The notes below the pieces were generated by a model, which was given only the letters and a program-made list of their open reading frames with translations, was not told the DNA's origin and ran no database searches. The position numbers and the translations under genes were made by a program. Of a DNA stretch of 64,000 nt, positions 1 to 7,353 are shown in pieces (the first letter of the stretch is position 1; each line of letters opens with the position of its first letter). Source of the DNA: Micromonospora haikouensis (lineage in GTDB: Bacteria; Actinomycetota; Actinomycetes; Mycobacteriales; Micromonosporaceae); contig NZ_FMCW01000002.1 in the NCBI RefSeq assembly GCF_900091595.1, positions 261,337-325,336 on the forward strand, written 5' to 3'.

Positions 1-905
1 GCGGCGTGCACCGCCGTGGTCGGTCCCTGCCCGGAGTGCACCGAGATCGGCAGCTTCCGCTTGCTGACCTCCGCCATCTCCGCCAGGAACGTCGGCAGCT
101 GGCCGGGCCCGCGCAGGTTCACCCCGAGGTGCACCAGGCCGTCGAACGGCGACTTCTTGCCGAACCACGTGGCCGCGACCCGGTCGATGTCCGCGAAGTC
201 GATCGGCTGGGTGGCCGGCTGGCCGTCCCGGTGGCCGTACGAGTAGCGCGCCCGCACGAGGCCGTCGGCGTGGGCGTGCAGCTCCGCGTCGGCGTACTCC
301 GGCCCGCGTACGTTGTGCGACCAGTTGTTGACGGTGGTGATGCCCGCACTCGCGCACTCGACGAGGCCGAGCAGCACGCTGTGGTAGAAATCGTCCGGCT
401 GATACGCGGCGACGGTGGCCGACTTTGCCGCGAAGTACTCGAATCCGGTGGAGACGAAATTGCGGCCGAGAGCGCTCCACATGTGATAGTGGGTCTCCAC
501 GAAACCGGGCATCGCAATCATTTTCGACGCGTCGATGACCCGCGCGCCGCGCGCCTTCAGGTTCGGGCCGACCTGGACGATGCGCCCGTCGCACACCTCG
601 ATGTCGGCCTTGGCCTGGTTGCCGATGGCGGGGTCGACGGAGACCAGCGCGGCGCCCTTGATCAGGTAGTGTCCCCGTTCCGGGCGTCGGCCGGGCTTCC
701 CGCTGGGGGCGTGTGGGCCGGGGGAGGAGGCGGCGGCCGGAGCGCCGAACGCGAGCGGGGCGATGGCGGCGGCACCGGCGGCGGCGAGCAGCGCGCGGCG
801 GCCGACCGAATGCGCGGGAACGGGCCGTCCGCAGTCGTCGACAATTGTCGTTGTATGGTCGTCGCCGCTTTCCGGCGTCGACAGTGGATTTGCTGTGGGG
901 GGCAT
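1..905 (-). CDS. Tat-exported amidohydrolase (5' part; runs off the window)
   Basis: Metal-dependent hydrolase of the amidohydrolase superfamily, cut by the window edge after about 301 residues. The ATG at 905 opens a 32-residue polar stretch, then a twin-arginine segment (SVGRRALLAAAG) with a hydrophobic run, so export by Tat is likely. A small N-terminal beta domain (about residues 75-125: LIKGAALVSVD, DGRIVQVG) leads to the metal-binding HxH pair in ETHYHMWSALG, followed by the start of a TIM barrel (ITTVNNWSHN; ISVHSGQG). The gene resembles chlorohydrolase/guanine-deaminase-like members, but the substrate cannot be told. Most relatives are cytoplasmic, so an exported member is unusual. 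It faces a non-coding region and has no co-directional neighbour in view. Confidence 0.82.
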   Translation of the reverse strand, partial: MPPTANPLSTPESGDDHTTTIVDDCGRPVPAHSVGRRALLAAAGAAAIAPLAFGAPAAASSPGPHAPSGKPGRRPERGHYLIKGAALVSVDPAIGNQAKADIEVCDGRIVQVGPNLKARGARVIDASKMIAMPGFVETHYHMWSALGRNFVSTGFEYFAAKSATVAAYQPDDFYHSVLLGLVECASAGITTVNNWSHNVRGPEYADAELHAHADGLVRARYSYGHRDGQPATQPIDFADIDRVAATWFGKKSPFDGLVHLGVNLRGPGQLPTFLAEMAEVSKRKLPISVHSGQGPTTAVHA

Positions 906-1058
906 GCCGGAAAGCTAGGGAGCACCGATTTCCCGCACATTGCCGACTGGCTAGCATCGCGTGAACCCACTGGTCGCGACCGCATGCCGGGAAGACCGTC
1001 ACCGACCGGCACGCAGCGGCGCGACGCTGCTGCCGACCGTCACGCCGCGGGTCGGCCT

Positions 1059-1230
1059 GGGCGCCGCCGGTGCGGGCGCCGGTGTGGTGCGGGCGTGGGC
1101 GCCGGTGTGGTGCGGGCCTGGGTGTCGCCGGTGCGGGCGTGGGCGCCGGTGTGGTGCGAGCGTGGGTGTGGGTGTGGGTGTGGGCGCGGGTGTGGTGCGA
1201 GCGTGGTGCGGGTGTGGGCGCGGGTGCCCA
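1059..1230. repeat. G-rich degenerate tandem repeat with a quadruplex motif
   Basis: About 170 bases built from drifting copies of GGCGCCGGTGTGGTGCGGGC. At 1164-1190 five GGG runs are separated by exactly three bases each (TGT, TGT, TGT, CGC), a canonical quadruplex pattern on the + strand. Frames open through it read as low-complexity Val/Trp/Gly/Arg and are not credible proteins. Together with 906-1058, where I see nothing definite beyond the amidohydrolase upstream region, this fills the gene-free stretch 906-1455. Confidence 0.7.
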
Positions 1231-1259
1231 GCCGGATCCGGGAGGTCACCGTGGCGGCC

Positions 1260-1338
1260 ATGATCGACTTCATGTCGGCGACATGGCGGCATCCGAGCCA
1301 CCGTGACACCGCCATGTCACCGACATGAAGTCGATCAT
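1260..1338. repeat. Dispersed palindrome family B, copy 1
   Basis: Inverted repeat with 30-base arms (1260-1289 and 1309-1338) differing at one position, with a 19-base loop. The arm core is CATGTCGGCGACATGGCGG, which contains a shorter palindrome CATGTCggcGACATG. A second copy lies at 61943-62001. Neither copy is in a gene. There is no T-tract, so this is more likely a REP-like dispersed element than a simple terminator. Confidence 0.85.
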
Positions 1339-1401
1339 GCACCTCGAGACGCTGCGGGCCGCCGCCGCCAGGCCCGCCACGTCAAGACGGGTGCGGGCGT
1401 T

Positions 1402-1450
1402 AAGAAGGGCCCCCTGCTATGCGGAAAGCGTTAACAGGGGGCCCTTCCTT
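1402..1450. repeat. Dispersed palindrome family A, copy 1
   Basis: GAAGGGCCCCCTG (1404-1416) pairs perfectly with CAGGGGGCCCTTC (1435-1447) across an 18-base loop holding GTTAAC. It ends five bases from the fabF stop codon and could end fab operon transcription. Five more copies occur in the window, all between genes or at gene ends. Confidence 0.88.
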
Positions 1451-1455
1451 GCACC

Positions 1456-2682
1456 TCAGGGGCGGGTGAAGACCAGGGCCACGTTGTGGCCGCCGAAGCC
1501 GAACGCGTTGTTCAGCGCGGCGGGGATCTCCAGGTGCCGTGCCTTGTGCGCGGCCACGTCCATGTCCAGCCCGGCGTCCGGCTCGTCCAGGTTGATCGTC
1601 GGCGGCACGACGCCGTCGCGGATCGACAGGATGGTGGCGATGGACTCCAGCGCGCCGGCCGCGCCGAGCAGGTGACCGGTCATCGACTTGGTGGCGGTGA
1701 GCACCGGGTGGTCGCCGAGCGCGGCGCGCAGCGCGCCGATCTCCAGCATGTCGCCGACCGGCGTCGAGGTGGCGTGCGCGTTGACGTGCACGATGTCCTC
1801 ACGGGCGATGTCGGCGTCCGCGATGGCCTTCTTGATCGCGCGGATCGCGCCCTCGCCCTCCGCGTGCGGTTGCACGATGTCGTACGCGTCGGAGGTGATC
1901 CCCGCGCCGGCCAGCCGCGCGTACACCCGGGCGCCCCGGGCGGCGGCGTGCTCGGCGCGTTCCAGGACCAGCACGCCCGCGCCCTCGCCGAGGACGAAGC
2001 CGTCGCGGCCGGTGTCCCACGGGCGGGAGGCCCGCTCGGGCTCGTCGTTGCGGGTGGACATGGCCCGCATCGAGGCGAACCCGGCGATCGGCAGCGCGTG
2101 GATGACCGCCTCGGTGCCGCCGGCCACCACCACGTCGGCCCGGCCGGAGCGGATGATGTCCAGCCCGAGGGCGATGGCCTCCGCGCCGGTGGCGCAGGCG
2201 CTCGCCACCGTGTGCACGCCGGCCTTCGCGCCCAGCTCCAGCCCCACCCAGGCGGCGGGCCCGTTCGGCATCAGCATCGGGATGGTGTGCGGGGACACCC
2301 GGCGGGGGCCGGACGCCTCCAGGATGTCGTCCTGGGCGAGCAGGGTGGTGGCCCCGCCGATGCCGGACCCGACGCTGACGGCCAGCCGCTCCCCGTCCAG
2401 CCCGGAGCCGGCGAGGCCCGCGTCCGCCCACGCCTGCCGGGCGGCGATGATCGCGATGGCCTCGGAGCGGTCGAGCCGGCGCATCTTCACCCTGTCCAGC
2501 ACCTCGGACGGGTCGACGGCGAGCTGCGCGGCGATGCGCACCGGGAGCTGCGCCGCCCACTCCTGGGTGAGCGGACCCACCCCGGAGCGGCCGGCGAGCA
2601 TGGCGTCCCAGGTCGACGCGACGTCCCCGCCCAACGGGGTGGTCGCGCCGAGCCCTGTGACGACGACGTCGGAACGACTCAT
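1456..2682 (-). CDS. fabF: Beta-ketoacyl-ACP synthase II (FabF)
   Basis: Condensing enzyme of type II fatty acid synthesis: it joins malonyl-ACP to a growing acyl-ACP in the cytoplasm. The 408 residues match the family length. The catalytic Cys163 sits in ASACATGAEA, His303 in VNAHATSTPVGD, and Lys332/His337 in TKSMTGHLLGAAG, giving the Cys-His-His triad of KAS I/II. The C-terminal NNAFGFGGHN motif is intact. It is the last gene of fabD-fabH-acpP-fabF and starts one base after the acpP stop, so it is probably translated from the same message. A family A palindrome follows immediately. Confidence 0.97.
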   Translation of the reverse strand: MSRSDVVVTGLGATTPLGGDVASTWDAMLAGRSGVGPLTQEWAAQLPVRIAAQLAVDPSEVLDRVKMRRLDRSEAIAIIAARQAWADAGLAGSGLDGERLAVSVGSGIGGATTLLAQDDILEASGPRRVSPHTIPMLMPNGPAAWVGLELGAKAGVHTVASACATGAEAIALGLDIIRSGRADVVVAGGTEAVIHALPIAGFASMRAMSTRNDEPERASRPWDTGRDGFVLGEGAGVLVLERAEHAAARGARVYARLAGAGITSDAYDIVQPHAEGEGAIRAIKKAIADADIAREDIVHVNAHATSTPVGDMLEIGALRAALGDHPVLTATKSMTGHLLGAAGALESIATILSIRDGVVPPTINLDEPDAGLDMDVAAHKARHLEIPAALNNAFGFGGHNVALVFTRP

Positions 2683-2683
2683 G

Positions 2684-2923
2684 TCAGGACTGCGCCTCGA
2701 TGTAGCTGACGGCGTCGCCCACGGTCTTCAGGTTCTGCACCTCGTTGTCGGGGATCTTGACGCCGAACTTCTCCTCGGCGGCGACCACGACCTCCACCAT
2801 CGAGAGGGAGTCGACGTCGAGGTCGTCGGTGAAGGACTTGCCCTCGGCCACGTCGTCCGGGTTCACCCCGGCAACCTCTTCGAGGATCTCGGCGAGGCCG
2901 GCGGTGATCTCGTCACGGGTCAT
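2684..2923 (-). CDS. acpP: Acyl carrier protein
   Basis: Small acidic carrier (79 residues) that shuttles acyl chains between the fatty acid synthase enzymes. Ser39 in the DVDSLSMVEV motif is the phosphopantetheine attachment site, and the surrounding helices are rich in Asp/Glu as usual. It lies between fabH (84-base gap, room for its own ribosome site) and fabF (one-base gap). The size and DSL motif make confusion with a polyketide carrier unlikely, as does its operon position. Confidence 0.97.
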   Translation of the reverse strand: MTRDEITAGLAEILEEVAGVNPDDVAEGKSFTDDLDVDSLSMVEVVVAAEEKFGVKIPDNEVQNLKTVGDAVSYIEAQS

Positions 2924-3007
2924 GGTTGGTGCGTTCCTCTCCTGGGTGTGGAATCGCCGGCGGCGCGTGCCGCGCGGCGTGCGAACGGCCCCGATGGGGG
3001 CCGGACG

Positions 3008-3952
3008 TCAGGGGCAGCGGACGACCTGACCGGCGTAGGTCAGGCCGCCGCCGAAGCCGAAGAGCAGCACCGGGGCGCCCGAGGGCACCTCCCGCCGCTC
3101 GATGAGCTTGGACAGGGCCAGCGGCACGCTCGCCGCCGAGGTGTTGCCGGACTCGACGATGTCCTTCGCGATGATCGCGTCGGGGATGCCGAGCCGCTTG
3201 GCGATGCCGTCGATGATCCGCCCGTTGGCCTGGTGCGGCACGAACGCGGCCAGCTCGGACGGGGCGACCCCGGCCCGCTCGCACGCCTGCAGGGCCAGCG
3301 GGGCCAGCGCCGTGGTGGCCCAGCGGAAGACCGTCTGGCCCTCCTGCTTCACGTACGGCCGCCAGCCCTCGATGCGTACGGCGTCGCTCTTGTCCGGCAC
3401 CGAGCCCCAGACGACCGGGCCGACCCCGGCCGGCTCGCCCTCGGCGGTGGCGGTGACCACCGCGGCGCCGGCGCCGTCGCCGAAGATGATGCAGGTGGAG
3501 CGGTCGGTCCAGTCGGTGAAGTCGGAGAGCTTCTCCGCGCCGATGACGATCGCGTTGCGCGACGCCCCGGCCCGGATGGCGTGGTCGACGGTGCCCAGCG
3601 CGTACGCGAAGCCCGAGCACGCGGTGTTGATGTCGTACGCGCCGGGCGCGGTGATGCCGAGCTTGGCGGCGACCCGGCAGGCGACGTTCGGGCTGCGGTC
3701 GATGGAGGTGCAGGTGGCGACGACGACGAGGTCGATGTCGGCGGCGGTGAGGCCGGAGTTGGCCAGCGCCTTGCCGGCGGCGGCGGCGGCCATGTCGGAC
3801 ACCGTCTCGTCGCCGGCGATGCGGCGGCTGGCGATGCCGACGCGGTCCCTGATCCACTCGTCGTTGGTCTCGACGAACTGCGCGATGTCGTCGTTGGTGA
3901 CGATCCGGGAGGGCTGGTAGTGCCCCAGGGCGAGAATCCGGCTACCTGTCAT
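3008..3952 (-). CDS. fabH: Beta-ketoacyl-ACP synthase III (FabH)
   Basis: Starts fatty acid synthesis by condensing acyl-CoA with malonyl-ACP; in actinomycetes branched starters are typical. It has 314 residues. The triad is visible as Cys112 (NTACSGFAYAL), His240 (FVPHQANGRI) and Asn270 (ESGNTSAASVP), and the C-terminal FGFGGGLTYAG is normal. The ATG at 3952 overlaps the fabD stop by four bases (ATGA), indicating coupled translation. The frame stays open far upstream, but that part is antisense-like shadow inside fabD. Confidence 0.97.
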   Translation of the reverse strand: MTGSRILALGHYQPSRIVTNDDIAQFVETNDEWIRDRVGIASRRIAGDETVSDMAAAAAGKALANSGLTAADIDLVVVATCTSIDRSPNVACRVAAKLGITAPGAYDINTACSGFAYALGTVDHAIRAGASRNAIVIGAEKLSDFTDWTDRSTCIIFGDGAGAAVVTATAEGEPAGVGPVVWGSVPDKSDAVRIEGWRPYVKQEGQTVFRWATTALAPLALQACERAGVAPSELAAFVPHQANGRIIDGIAKRLGIPDAIIAKDIVESGNTSAASVPLALSKLIERREVPSGAPVLLFGFGGGLTYAGQVVRCP

Positions 3953-5115
3953 GAGTGACCCCCGATCCGGGCGAGCGGTTGACCCGGGGCGACCGGGGCG
4001 TCGTGGTGGGCGAGCCACTCGGTGAGCGGGCCGCCGTCGTGCGCGGTCACCTCGACCGGGCCCCGCCCGGTGACGACGTGGCCGATGACCTGGCCGATCT
4101 TCAGCGCCTGGCCCTCGGTCAGCCCCTGGGCGGGCTGGAAGACGCCCGGCGCGGGGGCCGTCACGACCCGGAACCGGGCGGTCGGCGTGGGGCGGGCGGC
4201 CGAGCCGTGCCGGGCGATCAGGTCGCGGGCGGCGGGCAGGTCGTCCGGCGTCTTCAGGGTGACGATCTCGGGCAGCGCGTCGGCGAGCTCCCGCTTGATC
4301 AGGCCGGCGAGGGTGCCGGCCGGCGGCAGCTCGACCACCCCGGTCACGCCGAGGTCGGCCAGGGTGCGCATGCACAGGTCCCACCGCACGGGCGAGGTGA
4401 CCTGGCGGACCAGCCGCTGCACCAGCTCCGGGCCGTGGTCGACGGCCGTGCCGTCGAGGTTGGACAGCAGGATCCGGGCCGGGCGGGCCGGGGTGATCCC
4501 GGCGGCCACGCCGGCCAGGGCGGCCTCGGCGGGGGCCATGTACGGGGTGTGGAACGCGCCGGCCACCTTCAGCCGGACGACCCGTGCCTTCGTGGGCGGC
4601 TCGGCGACGAGCGCGTCCAAGCCGGTGATCGACCCGGCGGCCACGATCTGGCCGGCGCCGTTGCGGTTGGCCGCGTGCAGCCCGTGCCTGTCGAGGGCGG
4701 CGAGCACCTCGTCGGTGTCGCCGCCGAGCACGGCGGCCATGCCGGTCGGCTCGATCGCGCAGGCGGCGGCCATCTCCCGGCCGCGCACCCCGGCGAGGGT
4801 GATCGCGGTCTCGGCCGGCAGGACCCCGGCCAGCGCCGCCGCGCCCAACTCGCCGACGCTGTGCCCGGCCGTGAGGGTGACGTCGTGCATCGGCAGGTGT
4901 TCGGCGGCGAGCAGGGCCGCGGCGACCAGCAGCGGCTGGGTCCGGGCGGTGTCCTGGATCTCCTCCGCGCCGGCTGTGGTGCCCAGGTGGACCAGGTCGA
5001 CGCCGGCCAGCGCCGACCACCAGCGCAGCCGTGCCTCGGCGCCGGTCAGGTCGAGCCACGGTGTCAGGAAGCCGGGTTTCTGGGAACCCTGCCCCGGTGA
5101 GAGTACGGCGAGCAC
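3949..5115 (-). CDS. fabD: Malonyl-CoA:ACP transacylase (FabD) with C-terminal biotinyl-like extension
   Basis: Loads malonate onto ACP. The catalytic domain covers about residues 1-305, with the GQGSQ loop at the start, nucleophile Ser86 in GHSVGE and catalytic His189 in GAFHTPYMAP. The protein has 388 residues against roughly 300-320 for most FabD. The extra 75-80 residues after position 310 read like a biotinyl/lipoyl carrier fold (VTAPAPGVFQ, then ALKIGQVIGHV, then HHDAPVAPGQPLARI) but carry TGRGP where the modified lysine turn would be. First gene of the operon; the 101-base gap to the upstream regulator must hold the promoter. Confidence 0.95.
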   Translation of the reverse strand: MLAVLSPGQGSQKPGFLTPWLDLTGAEARLRWWSALAGVDLVHLGTTAGAEEIQDTARTQPLLVAAALLAAEHLPMHDVTLTAGHSVGELGAAALAGVLPAETAITLAGVRGREMAAACAIEPTGMAAVLGGDTDEVLAALDRHGLHAANRNGAGQIVAAGSITGLDALVAEPPTKARVVRLKVAGAFHTPYMAPAEAALAGVAAGITPARPARILLSNLDGTAVDHGPELVQRLVRQVTSPVRWDLCMRTLADLGVTGVVELPPAGTLAGLIKRELADALPEIVTLKTPDDLPAARDLIARHGSAARPTPTARFRVVTAPAPGVFQPAQGLTEGQALKIGQVIGHVVTGRGPVEVTAHDGGPLTEWLAHHDAPVAPGQPLARIGGHS

Positions 5116-5216
5116 GCCTATGACTCTTCCGGATACTCGCCGGTCACGTTGTTACCGGCCGCAACCAAACCGCACTAGAACCTTTGGAGGAACCCTACAG
5201 AAATAGGTGACCGTGA

Positions 5217-6452
5217 TCATCTCTTTGCGGGGATTTGCCGGTTTGATGGCGTTATGGGCGGAGGTGCCACGACGGGCACCACCGGGTCGAGCCGCCCCAC
5301 GGTCAGCGCCACCTGCAACGCGAACGCGTCCCGGGGGGTCAGCGGCGACAGCCCCGTCACGTCGGCGATCCGCCGCAGCCGGTAGCGCACCGTGTTGGGG
5401 TGCACGAACAGCGCCCGCGCCGCGCTCTCCAGCGTGCCGCCGGCCGCGAAGAAGGCGTCCAGGGTCTCCAGCAGCTCGCCGCCCGCCCGGACCAGCGTCG
5501 CGTACACGTCGTGGCGCAGCCGGCGGCGGGCCTCGGCGTCCCCGGCGAGGGCCCGCTCGGGCAACAGGTCACCGGCCGGCACCGGGCGCGGCGCGGTCGG
5601 CCAGGCGGGAGCCGCCCGGTAGCCGGCGAGCGCGGCGCGGGCCGAGTCCGTCGCCTCGTCGAGGCTCGGCACCGCCGGCCCGACCACCACCGGCCCCTCC
5701 CCGAACGCGGGCAGCAGTTTCCCCGTCGCCGCCATCGGGTCGGCCGCGCCGCCGAGCACGATCACCAGCCGGTCGCCGTGCACCCCGCCGATCACCTCGA
5801 CGCCGACGCGCCGGGCCAGCCGGTGGACGGTGTGCAGCACGGCGGCCACCTCGCCGCCCGGGGACCGGCCCACCGCCACCGCCACCGGCGGCGCGTCCGA
5901 CCAGCCCAGCGCCGCGCCCCGGCTGGCCAGCACGTCCGGGGAGTCACCGCGCAGCAGCGCGTCGACCAGCAGGGCCTGCAACCGGGCGTCCCAGGAGCCG
6001 CGCGACTCGGCGGCCCGCGCGTAGACCCGGGCGGCGGCGAAGGCGATCTCGCGGGAGAAGCGCAGCACCGCCTCCCGCAACTGCTGCTCCTCGCCCTCGG
6101 CGGCGAGGGTGCCCACCTGCTCCTCGACCACGTCGATCGTCACCTTGATCAACGCCACGGTCTGCTGGAGGCTGATCGAGCGGGCCAGGGCCAGCGGGGC
6201 GGTGGCGAAGACCTCGTCGGAGACCTCCTGGGTGCTGTCCGCCGTGCCGCCGCCGTCGCGCAGCCACTGCACCAGCGACCGCGCGCCGGCCTGGGCCACC
6301 AGCATCACCCAGGACCGCTGGTCGGCCGGCAGCGCCCGGAACCAGGGCAGCGTCTCGTCCATCCGGGCCACGCTGGCGGTGGCCAGGGCCCCCGCCGCCC
6401 GCTCGATGCGGCGCAGCGTGGCCGACAGCTCGATCCCGCCCGGCTCGCTCAC
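5217..6452 (-). CDS. fasR: PucR-family regulator, FasR-like activator of the fab operon
   Basis: Transcription factor with the PucR layout: a long N-terminal sensing region, then a C-terminal helix-turn-helix near residues 355-385 (TLESAARALFVHPNTVRYRLRRI in two pieces around FVHPNTVRYR). In Streptomyces and Mycobacterium an orthologous gene beside fabD activates fatty acid synthesis; identity here rests on that position and the domain. I prefer the GTG at 6452 (411 residues, AAGG about nine bases upstream). An upstream ATG at 6521 would translate 23 residues through a family A palindrome and is unlikely. Confidence 0.88.
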   Translation of the reverse strand: MSEPGGIELSATLRRIERAAGALATASVARMDETLPWFRALPADQRSWVMLVAQAGARSLVQWLRDGGGTADSTQEVSDEVFATAPLALARSISLQQTVALIKVTIDVVEEQVGTLAAEGEEQQLREAVLRFSREIAFAAARVYARAAESRGSWDARLQALLVDALLRGDSPDVLASRGAALGWSDAPPVAVAVGRSPGGEVAAVLHTVHRLARRVGVEVIGGVHGDRLVIVLGGAADPMAATGKLLPAFGEGPVVVGPAVPSLDEATDSARAALAGYRAAPAWPTAPRPVPAGDLLPERALAGDAEARRRLRHDVYATLVRAGGELLETLDAFFAAGGTLESAARALFVHPNTVRYRLRRIADVTGLSPLTPRDAFALQVALTVGRLDPVVPVVAPPPITPSNRQIPAKR

Positions 6453-6470
6453 CCCACCAGCCTTGCAGAG

Positions 6471-6514
6471 AAGGAGGGGCCCCTTGTTAACGCCCCCGGT
6501 AGAGAGGGGTACCC
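6471..6514. repeat. Dispersed palindrome family A, copy 2 (degenerate)
   Basis: Left half AAGGAGGGGCCCCTTGTTAA is well kept, but the right half has decayed to GAGAGGGGTACCCC. It sits between the response regulator end and the fasR start, both on the minus strand. The TTAA of its GTTAAC provides the response regulator stop codon (6487-6489), so the last residues of that protein are palindrome-encoded. Confidence 0.72.
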
Positions 6515-7353
6515 CGCTCACCCCGCTCCACCCGGCGGCGGCACCGGCGGGTGGCGCGGCGGGAAAGCGGTGGGACGGGCGGCGGCGGGGGCGGCGCGGG
6601 CAGGGACAGCTCCTGGGCCACGATCGCGGCCTGCACGCGGCTGCGCAGGTCGAGCTTCGCCAGCACCCGGCTGACGTGGGTCTTCGCGGTGCTCTCCGCC
6701 ATCGCCAGCCGGTCGGCGAGCTGCTGGTTGGACAGGCCCAGCCCGAGGCAGGCCAGCACGTCGCGTTCCCGCGCGGTGAGCGTGGCGACCGCGGCCCGCG
6801 TGGCGGCGGGCGCCCCCGGCGCGGTGGCGGCGAACGCGCTGATCAGCCGCCGGGTCACCGCCGGGGCGATGATCCCCTCGCCCCGGGCCACGGTGCGCAC
6901 GGCGGCGACCAGGGCGTCGGCGTCGGTGTCCTTGAGCAGGAAGCCGGCCGCCCCGGCGCGCAGCGCGCCGAAGACGTACTCGTCGAGGTCGAAGGTGGTC
7001 AGCACGAGCACGTCGGCGAGCCGGCCGGCGACGATCTCCCGGGTGGCGGAGATGCCGTCGAGCCGGGGCATCCGGACGTCCAGCACGGCGACGTCCGGGC
7101 GCAGTTCGGCGCAGAGCCGCACCGCCGCCTCGCCGTCGGCGGCCTCGCCGACCACCTCGACGCCGGGCGCGGCGGCCAGGATCAGCGCCAGTCCGGCCCG
7201 CACCGCCGGCTGGTCGTCGGCGAGCACCACCCGCACCGGCCCCGCCGCGCCGCCCCGCCCGTCAGCACGCCCGTCGCCCCGCCCGTCGGCACCCACCGGC
7301 CCCGCCGGGTCCGTCCCGGCCTCGGCCCGCCCGGGGGTGGCCCGGCCGGTCAC
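6487..7353 (-). CDS. NarL/FixJ-family response regulator
   Basis: DNA-binding response regulator partnered with the kinase just upstream. The receiver domain begins VRVVLADDQPAVRAG; the phospho-acceptor Asp is in AVLDVRMPRLDG and the switch Lys in FLLKDTDAD. A LuxR-type helix-turn-helix follows (LTARERDVLACLGLGLSNQQLA). Starting at GTG 7353, which overlaps the kinase stop as GTGA, gives 288 residues with about 39 low-complexity residues before the receiver. GTG 7236 would give a more usual 249. The tail after the HTH is Pro- then Arg-rich and ends inside a family A palindrome. Target genes are unknown. Confidence 0.9.
   Translation of the reverse strand: MTGRATPGRAEAGTDPAGPVGADGRGDGRADGRGGAAGPVRVVLADDQPAVRAGLALILAAAPGVEVVGEAADGEAAVRLCAELRPDVAVLDVRMPRLDGISATREIVAGRLADVLVLTTFDLDEYVFGALRAGAAGFLLKDTDADALVAAVRTVARGEGIIAPAVTRRLISAFAATAPGAPAATRAAVATLTARERDVLACLGLGLSNQQLADRLAMAESTAKTHVSRVLAKLDLRSRVQAAIVAQELSLPAPPPPPPVPPLSRRATRRCRRRVERGERGTPLYRGR

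Noticed and set aside
1059..1301. Small proteins within the G-rich repeat region
   Set aside because: Frames on both strands are only Val/Trp/Gly/Arg or His/Pro/Thr repeats with no ribosome site, and all six frames behave alike.
1688..3958. A 756-codon open frame on the + strand across fabF, acpP and fabH
   Set aside because: It is antisense to three genes with intact catalytic motifs, and its translation is low-complexity Arg/Ala/Gly/Ser. Long mirror frames are expected at this GC content.
3008..5059. A 683-codon minus-strand frame that would fuse an extra N-terminal half to FabH
   Set aside because: The upstream part lies out of frame inside fabD and is Arg/Pro-rich; the FabH family start is at 3952 with a 4-base overlap.
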